Shown here piece after piece: positions 45,700-57,190 of a DNA stretch of 64,000 nt. Every line of letters begins with the position of its first letter. The stretch's first letter is position 1. Location: contig JAHRBC010000002.1 in assembly GCA_022702545.1 (NCBI GenBank), forward strand, positions 6,572,001 through 6,636,000. The letters are read 5' to 3'. The stretch comes from Phycomyces nitens. Taxonomy: Eukaryota; Mucoromycota; Mucoromycetes; Mucorales; Phycomycetaceae. The notes beneath the pieces are model-generated. The model worked only from the letters and a program-made list of their open reading frames with translations, made no database searches and had not been told where the DNA came from. The position numbers were made by a program, and so were the translations under genes.

Positions 45700-46586
45700 T
45701 TGGGATGCTGTAATGTGCGTTGTTTATTGGTTGGTTGAGGAGTTGTGGTTTGGTGGGCTTGTCTGCTGCGGATTGTTTTGATTGTTTGAAGGGCCTGGTC
45801 CAAAAAAAAAGAACCGCGTGATCCACTGTTTCCTCTTCTGTGCCCTCCGAAACCACCTCTGGATCCTCTAAAGCCTCCTCTGGACTGATAATGTCCATTG
45901 CCTCTATAGTTTCCTCTAGACCCACTGGCTTGTTGGACCAATTTTTGGTCAAAGGTTGCTTTGTGGAAAGTACTGAGAAATGCATCGCTGTATGCGTTCT
46001 TGGTTTTTGGATCCTCATCAGAGGTCTCCAAATGTTTGATACTGATTGGGATGTGAAGGGCTTTGTCTGCGTATTCTTTGGCTTCTCGTTCTTGTGCTCT
46101 TGCTGTTTCAAGACCAAAGACTACCAGTCGTTTACTTTGTTCAATGCATCGCCCAACGATTGATTCGGCTTCATCTGGGCTTGTCGTGAAAACGAGTTGT
46201 AACTGTTCAAAGATTTCCATTGCCATTCTGGCTTGGAAACGTGTGTCTTCCGTGATCTTATAGATGGAAGCGACAACCTGAGTTGTTTCTATGGAGTGTC
46301 ATTTGATATAGGGTAGTACGCTCTTGTTGATTTTTTCTGGTGTGGTCCATTCATCCAGGTTGTATCTTTTGGTGTCTCGTTTGAATTTTCTAAAGTTTTC
46401 TTGTTTCTGTTGGCTAGGTGTATTGGCCAAAGTCTCAGAGATCTCCACCGATACGGGTGATCCTGATATTCTTTCTTCTTTTTCATCGTCGATTTGTCCA
46501 ACGACATTTCTGATAATAGTTTCCGTTCCATCTTGCGTGTAGAGTCGTTCATTAGGTGTAGGTGTTTCCATCAATAATTCTTCCAC
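45696..46586 (-). pseudogene. DIRS Gag-like protein with an in-frame TGA (copy 1)
   Basis: ATG at 46586 (MEELLMETPTPNERLY), one TGA at 46299-46301 (LPYIK, stop, HSIETTQ) and then the same frame to 45696. The C-terminal part is an RGG-rich region (RGGFRGSRGGFGGHRRG), as in the nucleic-acid-binding end of many Gag proteins. The last codons overlap the start of the RT frame by 4 bases. Confidence 0.75.
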
Positions 46587-46590
46587 AAAT

Positions 46591-47495
46591 GCGCGGCTTT
46601 TGAAGGTATAAAGGGAAATGAGGGTTTAGGATACAATTTTATATTTTATTACTATTTTTTTTTATCTATAAAAGAAAAATAAAGCGCGGCTCCTGGAGCA
46701 TGTTACCACATTGGAGTCTAAGTCAACAAGGATTGTTGAAGGTACGACCAACAATTGCTACCAAATAAACTTAGCGTCTAAGAGTATCCATAATAAATTC
46801 AGTCCTCAGGACAACACACACATGGTATGGCAAGGCTAAATAAAAAAAATCGTACATTTTTATTGTACCTGGTTTTGACAAAAAAAAATACCTCTTGACT
46901 ATGGATCCACCACCTGGGCTATCACTGCCAATCTTTTAATTCATTTCTTCAATATTGCCAAGCTAATACTAGCTCAAGAGATTGATTATTCTCTTTCTAA
47001 AAAGTTCAGTCTAATTACAGTGGCCTGGATTATTTGAGTATCCATTCCTGATTAAGAAATTTTGATTACAATCATCTGTAATATTGGGGTTGTTGGCGGA
47101 TCTTTGGTTACGGTGCGGTATAAACTAGAGGCTCTTTGAATGACAAAGGGAGTTTCACGAACGGTTGTGGGAGGGGAGTGGGAATGAGGCAACCAGGGGT
47201 AGGCGAAGCGAGAATACAGACTATTACAACTACAGAGGTACTTGAATCGACACAGACAATTCCAAATGACTAGAGCAACCTATGTTCTCTACGACAGACA
47301 CAGACTTAACGGAAAAGAACTCTTTTATTCAAAGTTGTGATAACAAGATACAAATGCAATTTCTTCAATAGTGGTACTGAATTGTGGGATGTGGTCATCC
47401 GCAAATCCCGAGCATGCCTTTCAGCCCAGACCGAACTGTATGGGTGGCCGACCCGGACACCATCACACATCTATTTTTGCTTTTCTTTTTCCTCA
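46591..47495. other. Region between the DIRS element and LINE copy 2
   Basis: About 0.9 kb with no gene I can support. From about 47080 the base composition is more balanced (GTTGGCGGATC to CACCATCACACATC), which hints at another repeat, possibly an LTR, but no second copy is in the window to test this. Confidence 0.4.
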
Positions 47496-47670
47496 TTTTT
47501 TTTTTTTGTATTGTATTGATCTGCCGTCACGCAAAGCGTGCGGCTTTTAGATTGCCATAGACATGGACTTGAGTTAAAAGGCGATGGAAGAAGAGTGAGT
47601 ACAGTGAGTAGAAAAGCTCGAACAAAGAAATGGGTGGGAAGCTAGAGAATTCCAATATGAGAAAAAGGAT

Positions 47671-50600
47671 TCAAACTATAGCAATTATGTGCTTTTCTAT
47701 AGCCCAAGACGCCTTAGCTACTACTCCGGGTAGGAAAGTCTTATCCTCAAAGACAAAGAGCCATTGTGCACTCCAGATTGCTTTAGCAGTGACAACTGCG
47801 AGCAAAACTTGAGAGTTGTCGGATGGTAGGCTGCGAGGGGTGGATCCAAAGACGAGAAGTTTGCGGACACCTTCCAAGGTCCATGATGGCCAGAAACGAG
47901 AGAGGACTACGTTCCACACTTGGTGTTTGACAGGGCACAGGAACAAGAAGTGGTCTCTATCTTCTGTGGCTTCCAAGCAAAGAGGGTGCATGGGGCTGGT
48001 GATTTTCTGGGGCATTATTCGGTGAAGATAATTGCGAGTTGGAACTCTATCCCACAGTATTTTCCACCATACTGTTCGACAGTAGTGTGGAATGACTAGT
48101 TTCCAGAACCGGTGCCAACGGACAGGAGGAAGGGCAGGTGTGGTTGGCCGAAGGTGTCGTCGTAAGGACCCTGTAGTGGCTTTTCCCAGACATTTGTTGT
48201 CAATGCGGACTAGGGAAAGAAGTGAGGAGAGGTTAGGTGGAGGAGGGTTGTCAAGAGGTGGAGGTTGAAGACATTGAAGGAACCAAGAACAGTACACCAT
48301 TCTAGCACTGTCAATGTGTTGGAAGAAGTGCCCAATCCGATTACGAGCACGAGGACGGTCATTCCGAGCCCTGCGTCTGAGACATCCGTCTTCACCCAAC
48401 TCAAAAGCATCAGGGATTAGGATTGACTTGAGGCTCACTGCCACGGCATCAAAAGGAGGAAGGAAAGTCCAAGAGGAGGCCAAAGGAAACTCCGATGCTA
48501 TAGAGGGTTCCACTCGGAAGTCTGGAGGGATGATAGTTGGAAGAATCTGCGAGCATGCACGATGTATAAGCAGTAAGGAGCTAGGACAGCTCGCTGCGCT
48601 ACCTGGATACAGCAGTGCTACTTGAGCAGAATTAGCGCGAAAATGCAAAGGAAGAAGAAATTCGATATAAGGGAGTAAGAAGGAAGAAGATCGAGAAAAA
48701 GAACGAGAGTGTAGAATGGGAAGTATTCATCTTAGCTGGAGAGCACGCTGTTGATGATCAGGATCTAAAAGCCCCAAACCACCAGACTTGCGTGGGAGAC
48801 AAAGCAAAGGCCAGCCAGGACTACCAAACCCTAGTCTGAGGAAGGGCCGGATGTGTGTCCTATAGCAGCAAAGAAGTACAGGGGAGCTGGAGTCACATAC
48901 AGTACATACCATATAGTGCTAAGAAGAATTGAATTTGCTACAATACTTTTCCCTCGCACAGACAAACATCTCTGAGAGAGTATGGCACAGTGCCGTTCTA
49001 ATTTTACAGTAAGAGCCGCACGGAAGGATTCTAACTGAGCCGGATGGGAACTGAGCGGAAAGCCAAGGTAGCGCACGGCAGTGGCAGTGTGGCGATTATG
49101 GCGGGTTGATATATTAGCAGAATCCAAAACAGGACCCCAGTCTGGATGGAATTGTCCTGAGAGAGCAACAGCAATGGTTTTGTTTAGATTAACCTTGGCA
49201 TTTGAAGCAACCCCAAATATATTGAGGATGGACAAAACTGTGGTCATTTCAGAAGGCAAGGAGAGAAATACCAGAAGATCATCAGAATATGCTAGAAGCT
49301 TCAAAGGCGGAGGGGAGAGCGATGGGATGGAGGTGGAGAGACTAGGAGGGACAGTAAATCGAAAACATTGTATAGATGGTAAGGCAATGATTGAGCGCAA
49401 TAGAGGTTCGAATGCAATGTTGAATAAGAGAGGAGAGAGAGGATCATCCTGACGCAAACCACGGCCTTGTTCGAATGAGGAAGATATGTGACCATTGACG
49501 TTTACATGAATCTTGGTTGAAAACAAGAGTACACAGACAGAGTCGATGAATATGACGGGAAGTCCCATTCTAGCCATGACAAGCCGAAGATAGATTGGAT
49601 GAACACGATCATAGGCCTTTTCTTGGTCTAAAAGGAGCCCAACACAGGGATCCTTGGTGATTTGTGCATGAGACATGGCCAGACGTGTCAACAATCCATT
49701 GTCAGCAATAAAACGGTTTGCCATGAAACCTGTTTGAAAAGGTGTGATCAGAGGGCTAATGCAGCGTCGAAGGCGGGACGTTAGCATCTTGGTGAATATC
49801 TTGGCATCACAGTTGATCAGTGAGATCGGACGCCAGTTCGGGAGGGAAGTTAGGTCGCCTGCCTTGGGGAGCAAAACCAGAACAGTTTCCAACCACGAAG
49901 GAGGAAAAACACTGAGAAGAGCATCTTGATACACTTGAATAGCCAGGGTCTGGATGGTAGGGTGAACTAGGACGCGTGCCCACACGGGATACGGAAGGTC
50001 ATCCATACCTGGGCTGGAGTTGCTGGGTGTGCCATTAAGTACGTCCAGAAGTTCATCGAGTGTTACATGTGAGGTCAAGGGAGCGCAGTGCTCAGCAGAG
50101 AGGCTGGCTGAAGGTGGGAGGTTGTCCAAGAGGGAGTGCGCTGCGGGTAGATCTATAGGTTCTTCCGAGTACAAAGTCTGATAAAAAGACTGGGTATGTC
50201 CAAGCAGGTCTGCTGGTGAAGTGTATGTCACACCACTGTATGGATCGACTAAAGTTGATATTGATTTGGCTGCAGATCTTTGTTTGAGAACACGGAAAAA
50301 GTATTTGGTGGGTGTCTCGCCTTCTTCACACCATTTGATGCCAGATCTAGTAGCGAGAGTGGAAGCACGAGAGGTTTGGATAGAGGCTAACTGGGATTCA
50401 ATATCGGCAAGAGAAGGTGATGGTGGGTGGCTCGAGAGCATGTTGCGTTGGCGGTGGAGATATCTTTCCTGAGAACGAAGACGACAATCGAATTTTTCCC
50501 ATATAACAGAGCTAGTTGTTTGAGGGCTTGCTTAAAGCAATCCCAACGAGTTCCAGGGGAAGCATCAGCAGGGAGAAAATCAGCAGCTTTATCCAAAAAA

Positions 50601-51376
50601 TCGGTAAGGGAGCTGTCAAATTCATCATGGGAGAGGTACTGTGTGTTGAACCGCCAAATTCCAGAGCCTGAAGGTCGAGATAGAGGGATAGAGACAGCCA
50701 AAGGACAGTGGTCTGTCCAGGAAGGATTGATGAAGGTAACCTCGGGCGACTCAGTGTTTAAAGAAATTGGGCGGAAAATATAGTCAATGCAAGTACGTGT
50801 GCGGGTGCTATGAAAGGTAGGAATTTGAGCCGAGGTAGGAGAAGTAATAGAATCAATACAATTGCCTTGAAGATATCCTTTCCAGGTAGGTGGAAGAGTT
50901 CGACGCTGGCGGAGATTACAGTTGAAGTCTCCTAGGATAAAAGTAGGTAAAAATGGTATAAGCGAAGGAAGAAGGGTGGCGAGTGAAGAAAAAAATATGC
51001 GTCGATGGGCAGGGACATTTGGAGCATAAAGAACAACGACACCAAAAGGGTCAATGCGTTGATCAGTATGTGTAACCTTTACAACTAGTGCACGATCATC
51101 TGGTGGCACGTACAGTTGTTCAAGGTGGAGAAGGGGATCGAAGGAGATAAGGCCACAGTGCGACGTCCAAAGACTTGCCTGGGCTTGGAAGAGAAGGTGC
51201 ATAGTTGAGTGGTGGGAAGGAAGGAGATGGGTCTCTTGTAGAGCAAGTAAGGAAAATGAAGGGGAAAAGGAACGGAGGTGACGGATAAAGAGACGTTTTG
51301 GGGATTGCGGACTAGTAATGATGGAGAGGAGACCTCGAGCATTCAAGGTTCCTAAGCGGATATATTGTACAGTCAT
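47671..51376 (-). pseudogene. LINE ORF2, copy 2, with at least two frameshifts
   Basis: ATG at 51376, one base after the ORF1 stop. The endonuclease part (LGTLNARGLL, LALQETHLLP, LGDFNCN, TCIDYIF, SWTDHC) runs to about 50480. There an A-run of five, where six would keep frame, shifts the reading. The RT frame (50441-48831) has NWRPISLINCDAKIF, DQEKAYDRVHPIYL, RQDDPLSPLLFNIAF and LLAYSDDLLVFL. A further shift near 48850-48900 leads to the zf-RVT end (PLCLEATEDRDHFLFLC) and the stop at 47671. Confidence 0.87.
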
Positions 51377-51377
51377 C

Positions 51378-52664
51378 TTATAAAGATGACTGACCAGAAT
51401 GGCCAGAAGCAGTATCAGGTTCATGCATAGGTGTGTTGCCATCAAGATCAACAAAAGGTTGATTGCCCTGAGCATGGGCCTGGACTGAGAAATCGAGCAG
51501 GGACTGGCGGAATTCTACATCCGTCATTGTAGGCCGGAATACACCATCCTCAGGAAGGGCAATGCCTCGAGCGGCTAACGAGTACTTGCTGGCAACAGTG
51601 CCGCGACCACTGGGATCATACATTGGTATGTCTACGTTATCACCAGTGGGGACAGGGGGTCGAGTGGATCCAGCCTTGGATCGAGTAGTCATTACCGAAA
51701 CTGATCGGCGGCGAATGGGCTTGGGAGCCAAAGATATAGGTGTAAGAGTTGTGGTGTCCGATGTCGAACACACGGCTGTACTGGAATGTGGGGAAGAGGG
51801 AGCATTGGCTTCTGTTTGAAGAGCACGGAGAGCTTCTGCTTCAGCAATCTCCAACTGGATTTGCTCTTGCTGAAGACGCTCGGCCTCAATGGTGTCGGGA
51901 TGGGCAGGACAGTCTCTGCTGACCATCTCGTGGCCCAAGACACCACAACGCTTACAGCGAGGTGTACGAGAGGGACGCTTCGTACATGCACGCAGGAAGT
52001 GACCTTCCTCACAGCAATACCCACACACAGGTAGAATATCCTTAGAACGCAGCTCCACTGCGCAGGAAATCGATCCTTCCAAATGAAGGCGGCTGGGAAG
52101 GGATTTGGGTGTGTCTAACCCAGATGTGTCCAGAAGGACGGTAGCTTCACCACGGAAAGTTCCACGGTGGGAGACGTAGGCACGCAATTGGACAACCTTT
52201 CCATACGACTGGAAAGCCTCTTCGATCGGTGCAAGAAGGTCAGTTTTGGGATCGCAGGTGCTGATGCGATACATGTGAACCTTCACAATATGACTATTGG
52301 AAGGCAAACTTGGAGAGGCGACGATTCTGGTGCTCTGAAACACCAGGCCGTCGGAGATGGCTTTCACCCGAGTGGCAGGTTCGATGAAAAGGGCCTCTGC
52401 CAAAAGGTCCTTTGAGCGAGTGTAACGCAAGGTCAACGAGGTCATCTGGCCAATATGGTCAGAGAGGACATTATCTACTGCGTTGGCAGGAACGAGTTTG
52501 CCGAGATTGAACAAAACGCTCGATGGATGGATGGTGCTGGCCCAAGCAGCAGATGCTGGATTCACGGAGAGGCTCTGGTCAAAACCAGGTGCAGTAAAGA
52601 TATGAAGAGACTTGTTCTTCGGACGGGACGGTGTGCTCTGTGCACGGATTGCTGGTCGTTGTAC
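51378..52664 (-). CDS. LINE ORF1 protein with CCHC knuckles (copy 2)
   Basis: Still open to the TAA at 51378-51380 and close to copy 1. With the GTG at 52565 it has 395 residues. Zinc knuckles CGYCCEEGHFLRAC and CKRCGVLGHEMVSRDC are kept. As in copy 1, the open frame extends upstream with no ATG in the homologous region, so the true start is unclear and the start given here is the approximate limit of the open frame. Confidence 0.72.
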   Translation of the reverse strand, partial: VQRPAIRAQSTPSRPKNKSLHIFTAPGFDQSLSVNPASAAWASTIHPSSVLFNLGKLVPANAVDNVLSDHIGQMTSLTLRYTRSKDLLAEALFIEPATRVKAISDGLVFQSTRIVASPSLPSNSHIVKVHMYRISTCDPKTDLLAPIEEAFQSYGKVVQLRAYVSHRGTFRGEATVLLDTSGLDTPKSLPSRLHLEGSISCAVELRSKDILPVCGYCCEEGHFLRACTKRPSRTPRCKRCGVLGHEMVSRDCPAHPDTIEAERLQQEQIQLEIAEAEALRALQTEANAPSSPHSSTAVCSTSDTTTLTPISLAPKPIRRRSVSVMTTRSKAGSTRPPVPTGDNVDIPMYDPSGRGTVASKYSLAARGIALPEDGVFRPTMTDVEFRQSLLDFSVQAHAQGNQPFVDLDGNTPMHEPDTASGHSGQSSL

Positions 52665-52789
52665 CTACCATGGGTTGACAGTACTGCCCTGTGAGTTCCA
52701 TCCCTCAGGGGTACTCATACTAGTTCTTATTATGGGGATTTGTGTCGGTAGAATATTTATCCGCACAAAACAATTATTTGACCTTTAAA

Positions 52790-52965
52790 TACTATTGCCC
52801 AAGGTCAGGATACCGTTCCCGTGCGGATTTTATCTGTCCTACAATACTCTAAGCCTCCCCTGCTTTCTCACATTCGAAATTCATAAAACTGTACTCAAAT
52901 ATTTGGAAAGTATTAAAACTTTTCTTTCCAGTATACATATATATATTCCAATTATCCATTTTACT
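52790..52965 (+). promoter_or_regulatory. Proximal promoter module of gene E, trimmed by the LINE
   Basis: Keeps TGCGGATTTTATCTGTCCTACAATA, CTAAGCCTCC, a CACATTCGAAATTCAT block and TATTCCAATTATCC before the ATG, all matched in C, D and F. Homology fades at about 52790, just inside the LINE border. So the distal half of the module present in C, D and F is missing here. Confidence 0.6.
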
Positions 52966-54801
52966 ATGCCATTATCCAAACTTCCTCGAGAGATTATAGA
53001 GCAGTTGATAGGACTTCTTTCTTCCGAGGACAGAATATCTTGCTATTTAGCTTGCAAGCCATGGAGAGAAATCTTCACGGATTCCGTACACTCTAAACAA
53101 GTGGTGTACCATAACTTATTATTGGACCTTATTAATCCTCCCAAAGATAATAAACCGCCTTGCCTAAGAACTCGATTACTCGTACGAAATTTGGAATTGT
53201 GTCATTATACGCGAGCAACAGACGAAGGCCTCTACGTACTACAGAAAACCTTTCCGAATATAAATCATCTTCACTTTGGCCCATATTCCCTAAACTCAGA
53301 CAACTTTGGAGTTACTGCTGACTGGAATATATGGAGATCATTGAGAGAACTCCACATTGAATTTGACCAGAGACCTCTACCTGACGTCGAAAATAAGCTT
53401 GTTAAAACGATCCTGTGTTTACCACACTTGAGACGACTGGAGATCTTTAATACAGATTGGAGAGACGTAAAAGTGTCATTCTCATTAGAAGACTTTGAAA
53501 CCATTCACTCGCATTCAAAGCACATTGAGCATTTTGGATTAGACTCAAATCTATTGAGGCTATCCGAAACAGACCTTGAGCGCATGACAAATGTATCGCC
53601 AGCCACAAACATGAAAAGCATGCATATAACTTCTGGAAATACAGACCATCGATGGCTATGCTATTTTGCACGCAAGTACCCGAATCTAGACGCACTGAAT
53701 TTATCTACATCAAACATTCTACCAAACGTCAATGGAAGACGGAGCGATACTATATCATTGTTCCAACAAGTGCCTCTACCGTTTCAACACCTAACAAAAT
53801 TAAATCTTCGATACTGGGATTTGGTTGGAGAGGATCATCTACTTTTCTGGGATATACTCCATTTTCACAATGTCCCGTTGAAGCATTTCCTTGTTCACAT
53901 TAATGTACCAGACAACGACACCTCTGCTATTGATTCTCGTGATATTCCCAATCATATCGCAGAAGTTTGTCTCCCAGAATTCTCAAAGACCATTGAGACA
54001 TTTAGCCTGAAATGTCCAAATGAATATGAAATCCCAATCGAATTTTCAGAGCTAGATGACAGCCTATGCAATATAGTTGATATATATGTGGATGCTTGGG
54101 CGTGTCTTGACATAGATGTCCTTTTATGCGCAGCGCCTCGCTTAAGAAAAATTGAACTCATCAATAGTTATATCACAGTTAGAGAAGACCTCTACAATTC
54201 AAACCGATTTGGGCTCGAGACGTTTAAATTAGGGAAATCAGATATTACATCAAATGTTCTCCGGTTTCTGTCCTTCCACTGCAGAGATTTGGATGAGCTT
54301 GGTTTCGAAGATTCAACAGTAACCGGCAACCTTACGACACCTGGATGCCAGTTTATTGATATGTCCTACACCCGCTTAAGTAAACTGTGTATAGAATATG
54401 GAAGCTTTGTTATCGAAGACAAAAAGGCGCAGGATGAACGTACAGATACAGTTCTTATTATTCGACCAATTGACGATATTTCTCCAAAACAAGACTTTGA
54501 TCCTAATGCTCTGCCAGCTGTTGTTAGTGGTCAACCTATCAAAGTTCATCATGAATGGTTTCAAACTACTCCTCATAATCATATGCTGAATATATCATCA
54601 GAAGAACGTTTATGCGACCAAGGATTAGGCTCATACAATGACGAAACCGAAATAATCACGGCAAATACTCTCCTTGATCCAAATACAAGAAAAGAAAAGA
54701 TCGGTATTATGAACAGCAGCTGTTTGAACGAGTACACAATGATTAAACTTGGCCATGTATCTAATTTTGAGATTTTTTATAGTGAAGAAGATGTATTTTA
54801 A
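52966..54801 (+). CDS. F-box/leucine-rich-repeat protein, paralogue E
   Basis: Intronless, 611 residues from the ATG at 52966. The frame is open for 57 more codons upstream, but that part is promoter sequence shared with the other copies and has no ATG, so it is not used. F-box at about 1-45 (LSKLPREIIEQLIGLLSSED, SCYLACKPWREIF; note LACKPW for LVCKSW). LRR blocks DHRWLCYFARKYPNLDA, ITSNVLRFLSFHCRDL and GNLTTPGCQFIDMSYTRL are present. It shares its 3' flank with C. Confidence 0.88.
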   Translation: MPLSKLPREIIEQLIGLLSSEDRISCYLACKPWREIFTDSVHSKQVVYHNLLLDLINPPKDNKPPCLRTRLLVRNLELCHYTRATDEGLYVLQKTFPNINHLHFGPYSLNSDNFGVTADWNIWRSLRELHIEFDQRPLPDVENKLVKTILCLPHLRRLEIFNTDWRDVKVSFSLEDFETIHSHSKHIEHFGLDSNLLRLSETDLERMTNVSPATNMKSMHITSGNTDHRWLCYFARKYPNLDALNLSTSNILPNVNGRRSDTISLFQQVPLPFQHLTKLNLRYWDLVGEDHLLFWDILHFHNVPLKHFLVHINVPDNDTSAIDSRDIPNHIAEVCLPEFSKTIETFSLKCPNEYEIPIEFSELDDSLCNIVDIYVDAWACLDIDVLLCAAPRLRKIELINSYITVREDLYNSNRFGLETFKLGKSDITSNVLRFLSFHCRDLDELGFEDSTVTGNLTTPGCQFIDMSYTRLSKLCIEYGSFVIEDKKAQDERTDTVLIIRPIDDISPKQDFDPNALPAVVSGQPIKVHHEWFQTTPHNHMLNISSEERLCDQGLGSYNDETEIITANTLLDPNTRKEKIGIMNSSCLNEYTMIKLGHVSNFEIFYSEEDVF

Positions 54802-55689
54802 GCTAAAAACCAAAAATAAAAGAAACGTTTTAAAACCCTTGAATCTTTCTGAAGCAATGTCATTTTAATGAATTAATAAAACAAAAAACACTGTATTGTT
54901 GCCTAAACTCTTTTTATTTTTAAAAAGAAAGAAAGAAAGAAAAACTTGTCGCCACTTTTACATTGCCTCATAAATTCAGTGTCTTTATTTGTAAATGACA
55001 TATATGCTCTGGAAGATTGATAAGAAAAAAAGTCCAAAATCTCCAAATAAAAGCAGATAAACCGATTGAAATTGTCAAGGTCCATCTTTATTATAGCATT
55101 CTAATTTGAATGGTTATTCAACTAGCCTCCTCAAATCTCCTATCTCAATTCAGTTGAACATTTTTTTTAATTATCTTTGCAAATGAATCCAGCAAATTAG
55201 GTACATATTATATAGTTATTCAATGTTGGATATATTCTGTAAAGAGAACAGATATGTGTCTCTATGGAACATTTGAAAAGTGTAATACATGGTGAAATGG
55301 AGTACCTTATTATCAAGTTAATTCATATCGACTGTTATTTGATAGGTTTCATTTTACTATAATTTTCTGTTGCTGTTAAATTGCTCCCGAGTCACTATCA
55401 CTGTTTTCCTTCCCTTTCTTTGACTATATTATTGTTCAACTTTATTGTATTCATATAACCAACGAGCTATATTCGGTATGTTTTTTAGAGTCACTTTATC
55501 ATTCTTGTCCAACTGCTTCCACAATTGGCTTTTCTTTTTATAACGATAAACTCAATTCAATCCGGAACAATATCATGTACCAAGAATACCAAGCAGCTAT
55601 AAATGTCAAGTAGACCAACAAATTGTTATTATTATTATTACTCGATATCATTATATGCTCTAAAAGAACATAATCTTTTATATAAAAGC
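54802..55689. other. Downstream flank of gene E
   Basis: The first 120 bp match the 3' flank of gene C (AAAAATAAAAGAAACGTTT). The stretch 55330-55570 matches the 3' flank of D and F. A short (TTA)n run is at about 55626. No gene seen. Confidence 0.55.
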
Positions 55690-56440
55690 TTGAACTTGTA
55701 GGGTACTTGCGTTATATTTATCAATTTATTTCAATGTATGAAGTAGTGGATATTTATTTTAGTTGTACAGTCTACAAAATACTTTATTCCTAACATTCAG
55801 TGTATGCTACCCGTACCCAAAGGTTTCTATCTTGGAGCGAATCAATCCGTTTTTAGACAAGTATTCAATCGAAATATCTATTAACAAAAGTTAATTAACA
55901 ATGTAAATGCATTGAAAAGGATGCTTTCTTATAAAAGCATACTATTCAATATTGCACACTTACCTGTCAAAGTAGTTTAACATTTCAGTAAAGTAAATCA
56001 TCAAAACTTTACGAGAACATCTATATATTTTACATGGTTTAGAGTCCTACGATTAATATCTATTGTGTATCAAATAATTTGCAAGCACACCTTTCTTAAC
56101 TTGTACCTCTTCTCAACTCATCTCCTTTAAACTATTTAGCAAAATAATCCTTTATCTCTTGTTTCAAAAACTCGCTCCAATTATAATATCGACAATGATT
56201 AAATCCAAGCCTGATAATCTACAAATAAACACATTTTGTAAAGAATATAACTTGGTCATACATTTATCCGTACTTTGACATGTAAGCTTAACCACTCTCC
56301 GCATTATTTCCGTCAATCAACAGTCGGATTAACACCTAAAGTCAATATCCAAGACTAATATCAATAAAGTCCCAGAGTGATCCAAGCCACTAAACCTCTA
56401 GCTGTGGTAGCCATTCGAGACAATTGACAAATATATTTAT
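55690..56440. repeat. Segment repeated at 30160-30900
   Basis: Near-identical partner of the block upstream of gene C. Here it leads into the upstream region of gene F, just before the foldback element. Confidence 0.8.
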
Positions 56441-56463
56441 GGTGCTAATAGTTTACAAAGATA

Positions 56464-56929
56464 CACTTTTTTCACAAATTATTTGCTCACAAAAAAATTA
56501 AAATATCACTCATTTTTTAAAAAATGATTTGTTCGTTTTTTGAAAAATAACCAATCATTTAAAAGTTTAAAAATCGTTCAACAGCAGAAGAAAAATTCGT
56601 TCATTTTTACTCCCCTAATAAAAATGGATTACATTCTGTTTGAAGATGGCAAAGGAAATCTTATGAATAAAAAAAGAGAAGAAGTCTCTGGTCTCTAGAT
56701 AGAACTTGATAGTGTTGAATTCCCTCTTGAGAAGATCATAAATTATGGAAGTTACAAGGATATTAAACTGCTTGCTGCTTTAACATTTCACTCATTCCAT
56801 TCACTGACAAATAATCGAAAATTTAATTTTTAAATGATTGGTTATTTTTTCAAAGAGCGAGCGAATCATTTTTTTAAAAATGAGTGATATTTTAATTTTT
56901 TTGTGAGCGAATAATTTGTGAAAAAAGTG
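56464..56929. mobile_element. 466-bp foldback/MITE element, copy 2
   Basis: Same length and ends as copy 1 at 39913. Both flanking TA dinucleotides are intact here (56462-56463 and 56930-56931), showing the TA target duplication. It differs from copy 1 at about three positions, so both come from one insertion followed by segmental duplication. Confidence 0.87.
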
Positions 56930-56931
56930 TA

Positions 56932-57190
56932 GTAACTTTGTTTTAGTAATAAACCCAATGTTTTTTATATCTTGAACACAGGAATTAGAAGTCACCCAAA
57001 GGAAGAAGTACAAGAGCAGGGAGCTTGTATATTCCCAAGTTCCACTTACTGCGGATTGTACATCTGTCTTACAATACACTAAGCCTCCGTTGCTTTTTCT
57101 CACGTTCGAATTCATAAAAGTATTAAAACACTCGAAAAGCATTAAAACTTTTCTTTCCAATATTTCTATATTCCAAATATCCCTTTTTTC
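56932..57190 (+). promoter_or_regulatory. Shared proximal promoter module, gene F copy
   Basis: Differs from the D copy at only two bases (GATTGTAC for GATTGCAC, GTCTTAC for GTCCTAC), the second inside the otherwise constant CTGTCCTACAATA box. Confidence 0.65.

Larger units (their letters stand above)
42850..46590 (-). mobile_element. DIRS-type tyrosine-recombinase retroelement, copy 1 (dead)
   Basis: On the minus strand, in order: a Gag-like protein, a reverse transcriptase with YLDD, RNase H, a linker domain and a tyrosine recombinase. This order, with a recombinase in place of an integrase, marks the DIRS/Ngaro group. Every coding part is broken by in-frame stops. Terminal repeats were not found by eye, so the borders are approximate. 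Left part and stops are shared with the second copy at 59402-62171, so the element was dead before duplication. Confidence 0.87.
47496..52779 (-). mobile_element. LINE, copy 2 (decayed)
   Basis: Same family as 33481-38774, in the opposite orientation. The 3' A-tract shows as a T run at 47496-47507. The 5' end of the match is at 52779, 20 bp short of copy 1. No target-site duplication is evident. The copy is fuller of lesions than copy 1 and has a changed RT box (YSDD). Its 5' end lies 186 bp upstream of F-box gene E, head to head. Confidence 0.9.

Noticed and set aside
44639..46117. 492-codon open frame on the minus strand within the DIRS element
   Set aside because: It overlaps the RT and Gag coding parts out of frame. 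The YLDD and other RT motifs are in a different frame, and this one shows only low-complexity Thr/Gln/His text.
52795..52965. 57-codon N-terminal extension of gene E
   Set aside because: It begins at TTG with no ATG and is made of promoter sequence shared with the other paralogues.
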